Below are positions 12,450 through 58,944 of a stretch of DNA of 64,000 bases, piece after piece; position 1 is the stretch's first letter; every line of letters begins with the position of its first letter. A program made the translations under genes and the position numbers. Location: NCBI GenBank assembly GCA_029931535.1, contig JAQPZY010001498.1:2120001-2184000 (forward strand). The letters are read 5' to 3'. This DNA comes from Margaritifera margaritifera (Eukaryota > Mollusca > Bivalvia > Unionida > Margaritiferidae). Below the pieces are notes generated by a model. The model saw only the letters and a list, made by a program, of their open reading frames with translations. It ran no database searches and was not told the origin of the DNA.

Positions 12450-13010
12450 GATTAGATTGAAAAATAAAAAATAAACAAATAAAAGTTAATTACATGTTAG
12501 AAAAAAAGAACAAAATTATATACCTAAAATGCAACAAAAAAGTTAATCCATTTTAGTAGGTACAGTAATAAAATCTATCATATGTGTTGATGTTGGACTT
12601 GGAAATCCCACCTTTAGGCTCATAATTTATTTTCAGTTCCTGGAATGGGACATTAATCAAAAGTTCAATAATTCTAATAACAATGCAATCACAGAAAGTA
12701 TTTTTTTTATGTAACAGTTAATGACTGTGGTATGACTCTCAAAAGAGATTTAATATTATTAGTACCACTGGTAAGTAAAAGCATTTCACTAATGAAACAA
12801 ACCATGTTAAAAGTTTTTTAATATTGTGAACTGCATATGAAAATTATCATATCATTTTGATTTGGAGTTTATAACTTTTGTTTTCTTCTTGTTGAGCACT
12901 GTGAAAATCAAATTAAGTACAACAAATTTAAGTTAACTTAAGCCAAAAGTTAGCAATAAAAAATGGCTAGTGTACACCCTAGAATACCTCATTTTTGCTA
13001 GTAAAGATTT
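12450..13010. other. Intergenic, no feature seen
   Basis: AT-rich sequence without coding character or a recognisable repeat. Confidence 0.4.
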
Positions 13011-13014
13011 TTAT

Positions 13015-13330
13015 ATGCTCCCACTGCTTGGATCGGGGGCATCTTTATTTTTTCATGTCATCTTGATTTTGTCATGTCCATCCATCCATCTATTCATCTA
13101 GAGCTTTGTTAGCAAGAGTGCACACAAAGCACTTAATGTAGATTAATGAAATTATCCAAGTGTATTTGTGTTCATATGTAGATGACCTGATTATATTTTA
13201 TGGCTATTATAGCAGTTTATCAAATTTTCATACATTTTTTAACTTTTTTTAATTTTTTACTTTTGGTCTGCAGTGGGGCAGTGGAGGCATACTGGTATTT
13301 GTTTCACAAACACAAAAATCTAGCAGACTT
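13015..13330 (+). repeat. 'cccactgca' interspersed element, copy 2
   Basis: It starts 'tatgctcccactgcttggatc' and ends 'caaacacaaaaatctag', the usual end of this family. The 'ggtctgcagtggggcagtgg' near its end looks like the seed of the minisatellite that follows. Confidence 0.7.
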
Positions 13331-13335
13331 ACACT

Positions 13336-13957
13336 TTTTGGTTTGCATGTCTGTAGCGAGGTCTTTTTGGTCTGCATGTCTGTAGTGGGGGCTTTTTGGT
13401 CTGCACGTCTGTGGTGAGGTCTTTTGGTCTGCATGTCTGTGGTGAGGTTTTTTGGTTTGCATGTCTATAGTGAGGTCTTTTTGGTCTGCATGTCTGTGGT
13501 GAGGTTTTTTTTGGTCTGCATGTCTGTGGTGAGGTTTTTTTTGGTCTGCATTTCTGTAGTGGGGGCTTTTTGGTTTGCATGTCTATAGTGAGGTCTTTTT
13601 GGTCTGCATGTCTGTGGTGAGGTTTTTTTTGGTCTGCATGTCTGTGGTGAGGTTTTTTTGGTCTGCATTTCTGTAGTGGGGGCTTTTTGGTCTGCATGTC
13701 TGTGGTGAGGTCTTTTGGTCTGCATGTCTGTGGTGAGGTTTTTTGGTTTGCATGTCTATAGTGAGGTCTTTTTGGTCTGCATGTGTGTGGTGAGGTTTTT
13801 TTTTGGTGTGCATGTCTGTAGTGGGGGCTTTTTGGTTTGCATGTCTGTAGTGGGGGCTTTTGAGGTTTGCAGTCTGTAGTGGGGGCTCTTTGGTCTGCAT
13901 GTCTGTAGTATGGGCTTTTTGGGTCTGCATGTCTGTAGTGGGGGCATACAAACACAA
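13336..13957. repeat. Minisatellite, 28-31-bp unit, about 21 copies
   Basis: The unit is 'tttttggtctgcatgtctgt' followed by 'agtgggggc' or 'ggtgagg'. T-run length (4-9) varies and drives the unit length. Two sub-types (AGTGGGGGC and GGTGAGG endings) are interspersed. All three - strand frames stay open over long stretches, giving a 221-codon artefact rich in Q, T, K, P and H. Confidence 0.93.
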
Positions 13958-14269
13958 CTCTAGTTTGAACTGGCAACAAATTGCTGGCATGCATATATGT
14001 TGTGGGAGTGAGAATGCACTCATCATATTAGTTTAAAATTGATTTTAGGAGTGAAGATCATCAGTGAATGATAATGTATACATGCACATATATTTGATTT
14101 CAATAAAGTAAATTCATTTCAAATAATTAACATTTTAGACATGGTACAGAAATGGTGAATACAATGCAGTCACATTTACCCTAAGATGTTTTTATCCCAT
14201 CACAAATTTGGATACTGTAGTATTTCAGACAAAATTGTTATTTAGTAACTGAATTTTTATGAAGCAAAA

Positions 14270-15260
14270 TATTGATTCTTGCAGGGGTTGTGATTTTGAC
14301 TGTTGAAGATGACTTCCAGGGGCTTATGGTTACTGACTAGCATAAATGTATGACCAAATAGGTACAGATGAAAGTGCTCACAACTCCAAACTATTGCAAG
14401 TGCTTCACGTTCCATCTGTGAATACCGTTTTTCTATGTTGGATAGTGCTCTGCTGCCATGGGCAATAACCTTTCCATTCTAAGTTAATAAGGTGCCTATA
14501 CTGACAGGACTTGCATCTACAATTGTGTCTCATTATTAGGATTGAAATAAAGCAATAACAGAGTCACTTGCTAAATCTTGTTTGTGTTTGTCAGTCCATT
14601 CCCATGGTTGCTTTTGCTTGGTTAGGGCATGAATGGACTCACTGATCATTTCATAATTTGGAATAAATCACCCAAAAAGTTTGTCATGCCTAGAAAACTG
14701 CATACTGCTGACATGTTTGATGGAATACTGTCACTTTTTATTGCTTCTACTTTCTTTGAATCTTGAGAAATTCCATCTTTGCTAAAAATGTATCCAAAGA
14801 ACTCAATTTTGTCTCTGTTGAACTCACATTTCTGTTTATCTAGTCTCAACCCCTTTTCTTTTATGTGTGTAAAGTAGATTATAGGTTTTTGTCTTGTTCT
14901 TCCTGGGTGTGACTGAATACATGTATTAGAATGTTGCACCTTGTAGTCCTTCCAGTGCTCTGCAGAGTATGTTTTGAAATATCTCTGCTGCCTCTGATAT
15001 TCCAAAATTGAGGCATTTATATCTCTGTTGTGGTATATTAGTCGACAATATTATGATGTTCCTTGATTTTTCGTCCAATTCTAGTTGATAGTAGCCCAAT
15101 TTTAGATCAAGTGGAGAACACAGTTGCAGCATTGAAATCTACTATTTTCTATCGTTGATGTGATATGTCTGTCACGTAATACTGCTTTATTGGGCAAACA
15201 CATATCAGTGCAGATCACGATTTCATCAGGGTTCTTGGGTTTGGGTGCTACCATAATTAA
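14270..15260 (-). pseudogene. Degenerate Ty3/Gypsy pol fragment (reverse transcriptase to RNase H)
   Basis: In - strand order the pieces are: VAPKPKNPDEIVICTDM (start of reverse transcriptase), the LDLKLGYYQLELDE motif, LNFGISEAAEIFQ, GLRLDKQKCEFNRDKIEFFG with the following GYIFSKDGIS, then SFLGMTNF. These are followed by RNase H pieces VDASPVSIG, GSRALSNIEKRYSQMEREAL and SNHKPLEVIF. Frameshifts, stops and missing blocks separate them, and the catalytic YxDD region is not intact. No flanking LTRs were recognised. It is a dead fragment of an LTR retrotransposon. Confidence 0.88.
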
Positions 15261-15299
15261 AGATGCAGCTATAATGTTTGTGTTTTGTAGTGAGAGATA

Positions 15300-15865
15300 A
15301 AGACCTGTTTCTGCAGATATGTTTATTGCATGGCATACATACTACAACTAACACATGTCAAACCTATATCTAGCTCTCTATATATTAGCTTTATCTCTGA
15401 TCTGTGGGTTGCTGATTCAGCAGAAGGAAAGTTTATATTACCATTTAGCACTGTTTCTAGAACATTACACCAAGTATGAAGATAAACAGCAAAAATAACA
15501 CCTACAAAATTAGTCTAAATCCTCAAAATTTAGAAAAAAAGACCCCTAAAAATGCTGTTCAGTTAGATTTACATGACCAAGTTCAGTGTTATCAATGCAG
15601 CTTGGCAGGAGTGGGTGGAGTCCATAAATACCAATGTAGACAAAGAAAAGAGGATGGATGTTATAGCTTTATTAACATTGACAAATATTCAAATCCTATC
15701 CGAATACATTCAGCAAATATTTGAATAGGAAAGTTTTTATATTTGTTTCAGCTGTAATTATAACTTTCTGTCGAAATAGATTTTATGCTGATTACAGCAT
15801 GTGTGCGACATTAAAAGTCGAAATCAAATCAGTGTTATTATTCGTTCACGCGCAATCACTAGATA
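15300..15865. other. Intergenic, no feature seen
   Basis: Contains an 82-codon open frame on the + strand at 15476-15724 with no recognisable domain and no splice or promoter support, so it is not called as a gene. Confidence 0.35.
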
Positions 15866-15869
15866 GCTT

Positions 15870-16065
15870 TGGAGCACATTCTAAGTGGCTCAGTGGTTAG
15901 CATCCTGTACTCACGACCGAAAGGGTACAGCCTTGAATCCTACCATCAGATCAGCCTGGGTTGGCTACCGTGGTGTGTCATTGGGCAAGGCACTTTACTC
16001 CAATTGCCTTGGTACTAAATAACCTACTTGTGTTGCTGTACCATAAAACACCAAATCAACAAGAA
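15870..16065 (+). repeat. tRNA-derived SINE, second family
   Basis: The head 'agtggctcagtggttagcatc' resembles box A, and 'ccttgaatcctaccat' is box-B-like. The body 'tgggcaaggcactttactcc' and 'ctgtaccataaaacaccaaa' follows. The same family lies inverted at 53930-54115. Confidence 0.78.
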
Positions 16066-16344
16066 TCAGAACATGTGCTGTACTATCCTGGGCAGCATAG
16101 ACTGTCATCATAACTCAAACAATTAATGACACTCAGAGTCTTGCAAGTCCCAAGATCTGCTGTAACAACTGAAACTGAGTACTCATTGCAAGATCCAAAT
16201 TTTTTTTTTATAGCTATTAATTGCTACTGGGCCAGAAAATATGTAGGAAAATTTTAAAATGCATGCAAAATCCAAACCCCCTTCCATTAGTACATAGATA
16301 GTAGTGTTTTGTCTTTATCGATGGAGCAAACACAAACTTGCAGT

Positions 16345-17135
16345 TATTATGTCCCCACTGCAATAGCAGAAGGGGGAAATTGGATTGCTGCTCTCCATCC
16401 ATATGTCCACATGTCCGTAAGTCTGTCCTGAATCCATTTTAGCATGATAGCACAAAAACTACTGGATTTTGAGCCATGAAATTTTACACACTTTATCTTG
16501 GGCATGAGTGGAATATCTTATTTGATTTTCAGGCCATTAGAGCAATTTTTTAATTTGTTACACATTTTTGAACTTTTGGACTTATACTAGTTTAGCAAGA
16601 GTTTTGTTAACACATTTAAGTGAAAATCCCTTGAGCCAGACAAGTTAAATTTGGTAGGCTTAATTATACTCACATGTAGATGACCTGATTAGATTTTTGG
16701 GCCATTACAACTGATTTTTCATTTTGTCCATTTTTTAACTTGTCAACTTGATCTTCATTTTTTACAAAATGCTTGTTAGCATAATTAGGCAAACACCACT
16801 TGAAGTAGGCAAATAATATTTAGTAAGCATATTTGTTTTCATTTATAGATGACCCGATTAGATTTTCAGGCCATTACACATTCTTTTGTTTGTGTACACA
16901 TCTGTGCTCGTTTGGGACATTTTTAAACAAACACTTTGTTAGCATATAGCAAAACTCAGGTGAGGTAGCCAAATGAAATTTGGTATCCATGTTTGTATGC
17001 ATAAATAGATGATCTGTTTAGGTTTTTATGCCATTTAAACAGCTAAAAAATTTGACTAGTTTTGATTTTTTTTCCTTTTGGCCATTTTGTTCTGTAGTGT
17101 CTGTTTAATGTGTTTTACAAACACAAATCTAGTTT
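16345..17135 (+). repeat. 'cccactgca' interspersed element, copy 3 (best preserved)
   Basis: It runs from 'tatgtccccactgcaatagc' to 'ttttacaaacacaaatctag'. Inside are four to five sub-repeats of about 170 bp. Each carries 'gatgacctgattagattttc', 'ggccatta', 'tgttagca' and 'aaatttggtaggc'. No coding capacity. Confidence 0.75.
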
Positions 17136-18290
17136 ATATAATTATGGCCTTTACATGGTCACAACCACACTATAAAACACTAATTAGGCAGAACAAGTTG
17201 TTTGCTTGTTGCCAAACTTAGGCAAATCATCTGAAAGCAACATTGGGATGCTATCTTCATGTATTTTTTTTTTGTTCTGCCCTGTGACCCCTTCAAAAAA
17301 TGGATACAATGTTTACATTTGCTGTCTGTGCATACGGTACTGCAAATGCACTACTTCTAAAAGTACAATACAAAGCTTGAAAACTTTATAAATCTGTTTA
17401 TTCTGAATGAATACACCTTATATTAAGTCAACAACAGTACTGCATTATAATAAACATATCACTAAATAAGTATCCATCACTTTTTTGTATAGACATGTAC
17501 ATGTGCATGTATATGTAATGTACATGAATTTGTCAATCATTATATTTTAGCATCATCATATTATTGAGAATAAATTCAGCATATGGGTGACAAAAATATA
17601 TGCAAATAAGTGACTGTCAATGCTGTATCTTGCACTTTTATTAAAATAATTTTTTTTGCATTAAGTTTTGTCACAAAATTTCCAAACATTTTTTGTTTGC
17701 TAAAATTCTGAGATTTTTAGTTTTCAAAAGTGTATTAAATTGTCGATTTTTTAAAATACTTTTATTAAATGGTTGGGATATATACAAATGTTTACAAGAG
17801 GTTATTTTAAGCCAAATTGAAGTTTGATCTCAGTAACTAATTTTCCAGTACATCAAAATTTTTACCGAACTATATTGATTTGAAAATAAAATATTTCTGC
17901 AAATAAAAGGCATGGATCAAAATTCCAATAGCGCGAGAGAGAGAGAGAGTGAAGCAAAATGCTACTTGTAATATACTGGTAAGTCAGAAATTAAAGAATA
18001 TTTTCTGAAGTATTTTAATGCAATCTTAACTTTTTTATAGCTAAATGTCACTGTATGAGTTTTTCACTGAAAAATGAACATCCATAAGTACATGTCTAAT
18101 ATAAATGAATTTCTTAAAATTTAAAATATCATACTCTTCAATAAAAGTCATGTGGGCCTGATAATCAATCACATGGCTGAGGTCTGCCAAACAGCCAAAT
18201 GCAAAAGTAGTTGGCCAACTAATCTAAGTAACTAAGATACTTTCTTTAAAATTTCTTTAATACTGTTGATTGTATATGTTATGAAAATAA
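17136..18290. other. Intergenic; short (GA)n only
   Basis: A short (GA)n tract lies near 17935-17952. No gene or recognisable element otherwise. Confidence 0.45.
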
Positions 18291-18294
18291 CTGT

Positions 18295-19450
18295 TTCAAG
18301 GTTTCTCTATTTTTTGTATCTTCATCCATATTTGATGGCACATCAGCATCATTAGTCCAATATAGAAATGCCTCTTGATCAGCTTTTTAAGATAAATTGT
18401 CTAAATATTTTTATATTTTTCGTAATGGGTGCCATATTTTATGGTGGTTTGGCATCAATTGTACAAATTTTAAAGCTTTTATGTCAGGGTACCTTCTTTC
18501 AAATTTGGTCAAATTCTGTAGAGTGTTTTTTTGCAAAAAAGTTGTTTCAAAGTTTTTCTATCTTTAGTTAGAGTAGCCAAATTTGATGAAGGATCAGTGC
18601 CATTTGTACAAAGTTTAAAGCTCTTCATTCCAGAATGTTTTTTGTCAAATTTGGCCATATTCTGTTCAGCATTTTAGAGACGTCATGTAAAATATTTTTA
18701 GAAACTATGACCACATTTGATTGCAGATTGGCATCATTTGTACAAACTTGAAGCCCTTTATGCCAGGATGCTTTCAATCAAATTTGGTCAAATTTTGTTG
18801 AGTGCTTTTTCATAACAGGTTGTTTACATTTTGGGGGTTGGGGGTTGGCAGCCACATTTGATGGCAGATGGGCATCATTTGTAAAAATCTGAAGGCCCTT
18901 CATGCAAGGCAGTTTTGTCAGATTTGGTCAGTTTCTGTTGACCAATTATTGAAAAGATGTCAGAGGTTTTCTATTTTTAGTAATAGTGGCCATATTTGAT
19001 GGCAGATTGGCATAATGTTTATCAACTTAAAAGGTCTTCATGCTAGCATGATTTCTGAAAAGGAGTAGTGGTTTTTGAAGTTTGAAGTTTTTCTTTTTTT
19101 AGAAATTGCAGCTATATTTGATGTCAGATTGGCATCATCTGAGCAAATCTTAAAGACTTTCATACAAGGATGCTTTCTATCAAATTTGGTCAAATTCTGT
19201 CAAGCAGTTTTTGAGAATTTGCTTAAAGGTTTTTCTAATTTTAGTAATGGTGGCCATATTAGATGATGGGTCGGCATAAACTGAATAAATTTGAAAGTCC
19301 TTGATGCTGGAATGTTCTTTGTAAAAGTTTGCAAATGGTCTTGCGCTTTTTAAAAAGCAGTTGTAAATAATAATTGTAAATAGGTGACACACGATGGATG
19401 AAGAACCATACCATAAGATCACTTGGCCTTATGGCCTGAAGAGCTAAAAA
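18295..19450. repeat. Tandem array, about 120-130-bp unit, seven to eight diverged copies
   Basis: Units hold 'gtggccatatttgatggcag', 'ttggcatcatttgtacaaa', 'aaagcccttcatgc' and 'aaatttggtcaaattctg'. The array ends 'ggccttatggcctgaagagc' and 'taaaaa', the same type of end as the arrays closing near 29393 and 37928. The short open frames inside are repeat artefacts. Confidence 0.82.
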
Positions 19451-19454
19451 CTCC

Positions 19455-20600
19455 TGCTTCTAACACTTTCATACATATTACAATACTGACCAAATATACA
19501 CTGCCCTCCAGAAGTTCCTTCACAGAGTGATTTTTGTGGTATTTTCACTGAGGACACCAGATAAACATATTACAAGGAGATAATATTAAATTTGCTATTT
19601 TCAACAAAATCATGAAGAAAAAAAATTGGAAGGGGTTAATATATGGCAAAATAAAAAATTTGGCAACTTGAATATTTTTGAAAACCAAACATTATTTTTA
19701 AAACAAAATTTAGGAAACATTGTCAAAGTTGACATGTTAATGCATTTAACTTGTCAAAAAACAGTCCTCAGTGCATCATCATTTTCCCAAAAGGATCCCC
19801 TCGTGATTTTCATTTCCGAAATGCTCAATTTTATTGCAGAAAATCAAAAGAAATGGGCAATTTGTGAAGAAACTTTTCAAGGGCAGTGTATTATTGCTAT
19901 CAAAGCATAAAAGCACAGACATAAATTTATTAATAATATGAACTGCAACCTTTCTAACACTTAATAGCTTTCTACTGTATATCACTTTGCACATCGACTT
20001 AATACATGACTAGGTACAAACCACAAAGAACATACTTTCTTCAAAAATGGCAATCTTCCAGGATTAAATATTACATCTAAAGTATGATTTTTCCAAATGA
20101 ACAAACCATGAGTATATGGCCATGGAATGACAATACCATCATGGCAAAAAATGTAGATACTGCCATCAATGGACAAGAGTGTGCAAAATCATATGTACCA
20201 CTGAATTCACTAATTTTGGTGAGGTATCAGTTTTAGTGGATTTCTTGGTTCTTCAAACAACTAGTTTAAAGACCAAAGGAACAATTATCCTTCTGTGGAA
20301 ATAACAGAACTCGTTCCTGAATCCATGAATCTTAGCACCAACAAAAATGAAATTTTGTACAAAACCACAAAAATTGATACCCATAAAAAAAAAAAAAATC
20401 ACAGGACCTCAATTAAATGGACACAAACCGTTGACACAAATACCATGTCTGAATCTGAACGTGATAAACATATGAAAACAAAAAAGAAATCAAGTACAAC
20501 TTTTCCACCAAGGGCTAAATGAGACTTGGGCTTAGATAAAATATAACTAGACCTATTAGCAATGGTTGCACTGTAAAAGGTCATGCTAACTCCACTTTAC
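19455..20600. other. Intergenic, no feature assigned
   Basis: Two open frames of 94 and 75 codons on the + strand lack any known motif. A 13-14-base A tract at about 20385-20398 could mark an old retroposon tail, but no head was found. Confidence 0.35.
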
Positions 20601-20603
20601 TCC

Positions 20604-21732
20604 ATAGGGCCTTAAAAAGAAGAAAACAGGACCTTAAACAGAAAAACATAGGGCCTTAAATCAAAAGAACATCGGGCCTTAAACAGAAGAACATAGGGCC
20701 TTAAGCAGAAGAACTTGTGTTGGGAAAGCAAAGTTAGTAGATGATGGACATACAGGGGTCATGACTCCTCTAAATGATGATGTGGAATGCTTGAAATCCA
20801 ATTCCTTCAAGGTCACATCAATACAACATCCCATGTAATGATAAAGATATGAAGTTGACTGACAAGGGACATAATTCTGTCCAAAATGGTATAGACTAGA
20901 CAAATATATCTATAAAACAATGCTCACATCAAAGGGCATCAGAATATGTTGAATGGTTCTAGGGTTATGCTCACTACAAGCAACATCCCATGTAAATATA
21001 TTACTTTGACTGACAAGACCATAACTCTGTCCACAATGGTGCAGATGAGACAAAATCCACACAATGCACATCTAAGTCTTAGAGACTATGTTCTTAACAA
21101 ATTTGATCAGAATATGTTGAATGGTTCTTAAGCTATATTGATTGCAAGAAACATGCCAAGTTTCCATGTCAAGACAAGAATATGTTTGATATGGAGCATA
21201 AAATGGAGTAGATGGTAGATGGAACTAAACCCATAAAAGGCCCCTGCAAGTCTGAGAGACAATACTTGTACCAAATTGCATCAGAATATGCTGAATGGTT
21301 CTTGAGCTGTGCCAGTTACAAGATACATCCCATGTGAATAGATGAACTTAACTGTCAAGGGCCATAACTCTATCCAAACTGGAGCTGACACGACAAAAAC
21401 CACAAAAGGCACACCAAGGTCAATGAGACAATGCACATATTGAATTGCATTAGAATATGTTGAAGGGTTCCTGAGCTATGCTAGTTGCAAGGATCTGCTT
21501 TTGGGGAGATGTAAAATTGATTGATAAAGGGAAATAGCTCAGTCAAACTTGGACTTGAAAAGACGAAAACCATTAAGAGACACATATGTGTCTTAGGCAA
21601 TTCACCTACCAAATGGCATCCAATTAGGTGCAAAGGTTGAAAAGTTTTGGTAGTTATAAGAAGTGTGAATGGATGGACAGACAGAATGACAAGGGGAAAT
21701 GGCTCCCACATCTCAATGCAGGGGCCCTAATA
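20604..21732. repeat. Tandem array element type A, about 150-bp unit
   Basis: It opens with four short 'catagggccttaaacagaag' units. Then come units with 'caagggccataactctgtcc', 'gacaaaacccataaaaggca', 'aattgcatcagaatatgttg', 'aatggttcttgagctatg' and 'acatcccatgtgaa'. It ends 'ggctcccaca' and 'tgcaggggcc'. A sister element lies at 28087-29920. Confidence 0.82.
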
Positions 21733-21735
21733 AAT

Positions 21736-22828
21736 CATGACATTCATAGTTTAATGCAAAAGAAAGAAAAAGAACAAAGTTAACATTAGCCTCTTGCAAT
21801 TGCACCAATGTTTTGATAAACCCCTTAAGAATGGTACAATTGTGAGAAATCAACCTTTACATTTGCCATATTAATATGTAGATTACACCCTAGAGTGCCC
21901 ATCGTATTTAAATTAGGTAAAAAACAAACCTAATAAAATTATTGTTAAACATGATAGAAAGTGCTGGAGTCACCTTAAGTGGTGTGTTAAAGTCTGATAA
22001 GATCTCCCTTGAAAACTTTGTGACTATGCACCTGAACTTTCATATAATGTCAAAGGTGGAGGGGAGGTAGGGGTCAAATGATGGATTTCTCAACCTCCAA
22101 ACAACCCTTCAAGAGAAAAAACTCTGTACAGAAGTTAGGCTTCTGTGATCTACTGTCCATTAAAAAGTCATGACAAAGTAAATGACAATGTTGTATTTTA
22201 ATAAGCTGTATAACAAAAAGGCTATTATGACCAACTTTCCATTGAAAAACTTACAATTATACAAAGAATACTGTGACTGAGTTGCATATGCATACATTGT
22301 ATAGAACAAACGAGGAACAGAAATAATTCATCAACTATATAGAAGGACAATAAAGTACTTATTCGCACAAAAAGATCATCTCCAACTGAACTCTGTGATG
22401 ATCCCAAATACTAAAAAGCACTGAATCATATTACTTCACTGGATGCAGCTGCACATGACATGGAAACTTCACAAAGTATATCCCTAATGTTACTTGTTGA
22501 AAATGTGTCTATAAGAATGTAATTATAGATCCAATTAAATGTGCATACTCAAGACTAATTCATAAACTATTTCTCATAAATACTACATACATAACAAGAT
22601 TGTGTTAGTCCAATCAAGACCCATAACTGTAAATTTCTATTAAGCATCACTCTGGACACATTAACTGAGCTATAGTACATACAGACCGTTAAAAGGTACA
22701 TGAACTTGATTAGTAGAATCTATTTGAACAATGACAAGGAATGTACAGACACTAATTTACAATTCTTACATGACTGTACCATGTATATACAGATATTTAT
22801 CAATAACAATGATAATCTACACACACAG
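21736..22828. other. Downstream of ATP6V1C: likely 3' UTR plus intergenic DNA
   Basis: There is no further coding exon. The part next to 22828 should be transcribed as the 3' UTR of ATP6V1C, but no clear AATAAA is seen on the - strand; ATTAAA at about 22196-22201 is one weak candidate. Confidence 0.4.
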
Positions 22829-56180
<33,352 letters not shown>

Positions 56181-56199
56181 CTTTTACTTAAGTCTGACT

Positions 56200-58940
56200 C
56201 TGAAATATAAAAATGTGTACAAGTTTAATACAAGTACAATGTATGTTCATTTAATTGGAGACTGACTGTTAACAACCAAAGTTCTATACAGAAGTATGCT
56301 TCATTTGTTAGCTTTTGAAGAAGTGGTCAGTAGAAATTATTACTCACCATAACATTGTTAAAATTTATGTCAATCTTTTCAAAACTCACAATATTAAGTA
56401 CTGACAATTAAATATTCAGTTTAAGAAAGTCTCAATTTTCAACAATGTCGTCCAATTTGATAATGTCTCATTTTTGAAGATGGATTTGCTTTTGTATGAA
56501 AATCAGAGACGAAGGGGAAAAAACTGTGTGGGCCTGAAAACCATGTATACCATTACACATATAACAAATCAGAACAGCAGATTGTACAATTTTTGCATGA
56601 AATTACATCCCCATGTCATATCCTTAACAACAGGTTTAAAAATTGAAATATCAATGTCCTTCTTAGTTACTAGATCATCAGAGTTGATATTCATAAGTAT
56701 TTTAAGTGTGTCCTGCACAGTTTCTCCTTGTGCTTTTGATACTGTTCGTGAGACTTAACCCTCACTTCACATTCTCTATTGAGGGGTTTGCAAATAACAC
56801 AATTTCCAACAATTTCAAAATTTCTGCATGTTCAGGTGCAGATTTCTTAAAAACTGTGGTATACACCTCTGTTCTTGGGAACTCAGACTGTTGGTATATC
56901 TAAACTTTGTCTTTACGTCAATTTACTGTCTATCTATATCTATTTCATCATTATCTGTATAAAAGAAGAGTATTTGGGGAGTTTGGAAAAGTTTCATTTT
57001 CTGCACATTGCAAAAATCTCCACATGTTCCTTAATTGCAGTTGAAAACAGAAATAAAATCAATAGCCATGAGTATTTTTAAAAAATTTCAATCTGGAAAA
57101 ACAATAGCTTTTCAAGTTTTGTAATTAGTTCATGCCATAATACACTGGATGCATCACAATTACAGGAAACACCCACTGCATGTATCAATAATATCAGCAG
57201 CTACCAACTATTTGAACTAGAAGAATTAAAATATAATGTAATTGTCTCTGTTCATTTAAGATGAAAAACATTGCCTTGGTGCTTTTATAAGTCACTAATA
57301 CCGTAGGTTAGCTTAATTGTTAAACCTAGGCATCGCTTGATATTTTTAACTAGTGATGCATTACCTTGTAAGTGTGAGCAAGGGACAGCTCTTTATTAAT
57401 CAGGAAATATAAGTAAGTGCTTATTATAATTAGCCAATGCAGAAAACAGAAATAGTATTGTTCCCCGTTCATGGGTCACATGCTTTGCTTTGTACACAAA
57501 GTTTGTAGCTTTTGATACAAGCAAGCAGAAGATTTTCATAAGGGTGAGGTACCTACAAATGGAGCCCCAGAAGAGGGCTGAATATTAATGATTTAACAGT
57601 ATCTTTCAAGAATTTCTAAAAGAAAATGCTGCATTTTGTACAAGTGCTTAAGGTTTTGTCAGGCAAATTAGATAACACTTTTCGGGCGGTGAGGTGGAGT
57701 GGAAACAAACCTGATGGACAACTCACTTAGAATATGGGAGGGGCCCGATCTAGATTTATATGTGACCAGTTTGTCGGGCTATTCAAATCTTTAAGCACTA
57801 CCAAAAACAGCTGACATTCTGAACACATGCACAACTGGTCAGTTGATTTATCAACCCTGGCTATTGAACAAACAATATAATAATGTCATCTACACGCAGC
57901 TGTTGTGCACATTGCACTGGGTTTACAATGTTTACTTTCAAAAGAATTTTTCTAATGGATATTTGCCAGCTTTGAATGACCATGTGTCTAGTCTTGCCAG
58001 TTTTCAAAATGTCAGCAGTTCAGGGCAATTTCCTATGGGGTATATGCTGCATGAGTTTGGGATTCAGCTGCTAAAAAGAACAACATTAAAAATTGAAACA
58101 AAAATTGAACAATTTTGATAAAAATACCTTCTCTAACAATCACTACTTGTTTTCTAGTGCGATTTTCTTATGTTAAAGTTCATTAGAATGCTAACCAAGT
58201 TAAGCATGAACAATTTTCCTGAATAGAGGATATGTAACAGTTGCCACACTGTACCAATTGCCACAAGATGCAATCTTATTCTCAGAGTTCTCTGTAGACC
58301 TTTGACACTGATAGTTCTGGACCCTCAGTATCCATAAATTGGGGGTCCTGACAACTTAACAAGAAAACTGGGGGTCTAGGTGAGAAAAGAAGAAAGTAAA
58401 CAGGAGTAAAATCATTACATTCGATACAAATTAATAAAACCTGATTATGGTAAATCTTACTGACTATAATTATTATTAACTTCTGGTTCAATTTAAATCA
58501 ACTCTTTATGAGCTCTCATCTTCATGTTTTGAATAAGAAACTTCTTGATTTCTGTTCATGTAATTATCTGTTTTGCTGGCTAGGATTTGTGTCTTATAAC
58601 CTGTTGGAGAAAATGTACAATCACAGGATTCAGTTTTAGAAAAATAAAGGTCTTGGGATACTTAATGCAGGTCCATATGATGCATAGTCTTACAACAATG
58701 GGGGTCCAAGACTATAATTTGAAGGTCCTGGATGCACTGGAAGCACTCACAAAAAGTTCAGTCATTCTCAATTTTGTTCATGATTTCTGATGGTAACTAT
58801 ATCAAATATTCCTTATGTGCCAATATTTACACTGCACTATTACAGTCAAAAACAAGTCACATAATTGGGAATCAAAGCTTTTAAGGAGCATTGTGTGATT
58901 AATAGAATCTATGTTGGGGTGCATCAAAACAAGGAAATCA
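56200..58940. other. Probable 5' intron of ATP6V1C, no feature seen
   Basis: Lies between the exon carrying the start codon and the candidate promoter region at 63-63.9 kb. The open frames here (up to 94 codons) have no recognisable motif. Confidence 0.35.
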
Positions 58941-58944
58941 AGAA

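Noticed and set aside
13329..13994. 221-codon open frame on the - strand
   Set aside because: It coincides exactly with a 28-31-bp minisatellite whose units lack stops in every - strand frame. Unit-length changes shift the same peptide words between frames.
18368..19422. Several short open frames
   Set aside because: They fall within a diverged 120-130-bp tandem array and repeat its wording.
19626..19910. 94-codon open frame on the + strand
   Set aside because: Low-complexity lysine/asparagine/phenylalanine composition typical of random AT-rich DNA; no homology recognised.
57843..58118. 91-codon open frame on the + strand
   Set aside because: No motif, no splice-site or promoter support, and composition like translated AT-rich DNA.
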